NCBI RefSeq assembly: GCF_048128805.1
Contig: NC_136004.1
Location: 16,678,185 to 16,742,184 of the forward strand
DNA: 64,000 nucleotides
Direction: 5' to 3'
Source: Centroberyx gerrardi
Lineage: Eukaryota; Chordata; Actinopteri; Beryciformes; Berycidae
Shown: positions 63,951 to 64,000 of the stretch, in pieces
Position numbering within the stretch: position 1 is the first letter of the stretch
Layout: every line of letters starts with the position of its first letter
The notes under the pieces: generated by a model
The model's database searches: none
Told to the model about the DNA's origin: nothing
What the model saw: only the letters and a program-made list of their open reading frames with translations
Program-made: the position numbers and the translations under genes

Positions 63951-64000
63951 CTGAGGTCAGTGTGGGCCATAAGGGTTTACACGTCAAGGATGGAGCTGAA
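63951..64000 (+). CDS. Start-codon exon of a gene running off the right edge (partial)
   Basis: A splice acceptor (gacaatcag) precedes 63951. An ATG in strong Kozak context (A at -3, G at +4) lies at 63990, giving Met-Glu-Leu before the window ends. Too little remains to identify it. In human the genes beyond POLE include PXMP2, PGAM5, ANKLE2 and GOLGA3. Confidence 0.4.
   Translation, partial: MRSVWAIRVYTSRMEL

Overview
The window is nuclear DNA of a ray-finned (teleost) fish. It holds vertebrate multi-exon genes with short GT-AG introns, Tc1/mariner relics, a tRNA-derived SINE family, LINE fragments and long dinucleotide microsatellites. There is no bacterial, organellar or viral content. 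The species cannot be named from the sequence alone.

Layout, left to right. Positions 1-4291 hold a probable 5' exon and promoter of a gene leaving the left edge (minus strand, about 892-1470) and then non-coding DNA. An intronless claudin-22/24-type gene lies at 4292-4948 (minus). lztr1 (15433 to 7442, minus, 19 coding exons) follows. It carries a textbook U12-type minor intron and one probable GC-AG intron. Head to head with it, across about 0.9 kb, is a gene I do not recognise (16316-18265, plus). It encodes a helical domain, about 22 copies of an 11-residue Ala/Pro/Val/Leu/Ser/Thr/Glu repeat and a basic C-terminal tail, with an apparent frameshift after the repeats. After 3.8 kb of transposon-rich intergenic DNA come gal3st1 (24332 to 22111, minus), about 5.3 kb of non-coding DNA with a promoter-like block, and pes1 (36072 to 29613, minus, 15 exons). 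About 1 kb upstream of pes1, divergently, lies a P2X receptor gene, best called p2rx2 (37030-40583, plus, 12 exons). Converging on it is pole, the DNA polymerase epsilon catalytic subunit (61440 to 42785, minus, 48 coding exons, every exon junction in phase). At the right edge, the 5' UTR exon and start-codon exon of another plus-strand gene enter the window.

The genes do not form a pathway. They look like conserved vertebrate neighbourhoods: gal3st1-pes1 in tandem and p2rx2-pole convergent match human 22q12 and 12q24.33, and lztr1 is on human 22q11. Here all lie within 57 kb.

I found no new multi-gene system. The items most worth a second look are the repeat-rich unknown gene, the lztr1 minor intron, the P2X receptor with altered ATP-site residues, the (CA)n tracts sitting on pole splice sites, and a SINE family that appears to share its 3' tail with a LINE. 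Exon boundaries were read by hand from splice consensus, frame continuity and remembered protein families; no alignment was run.
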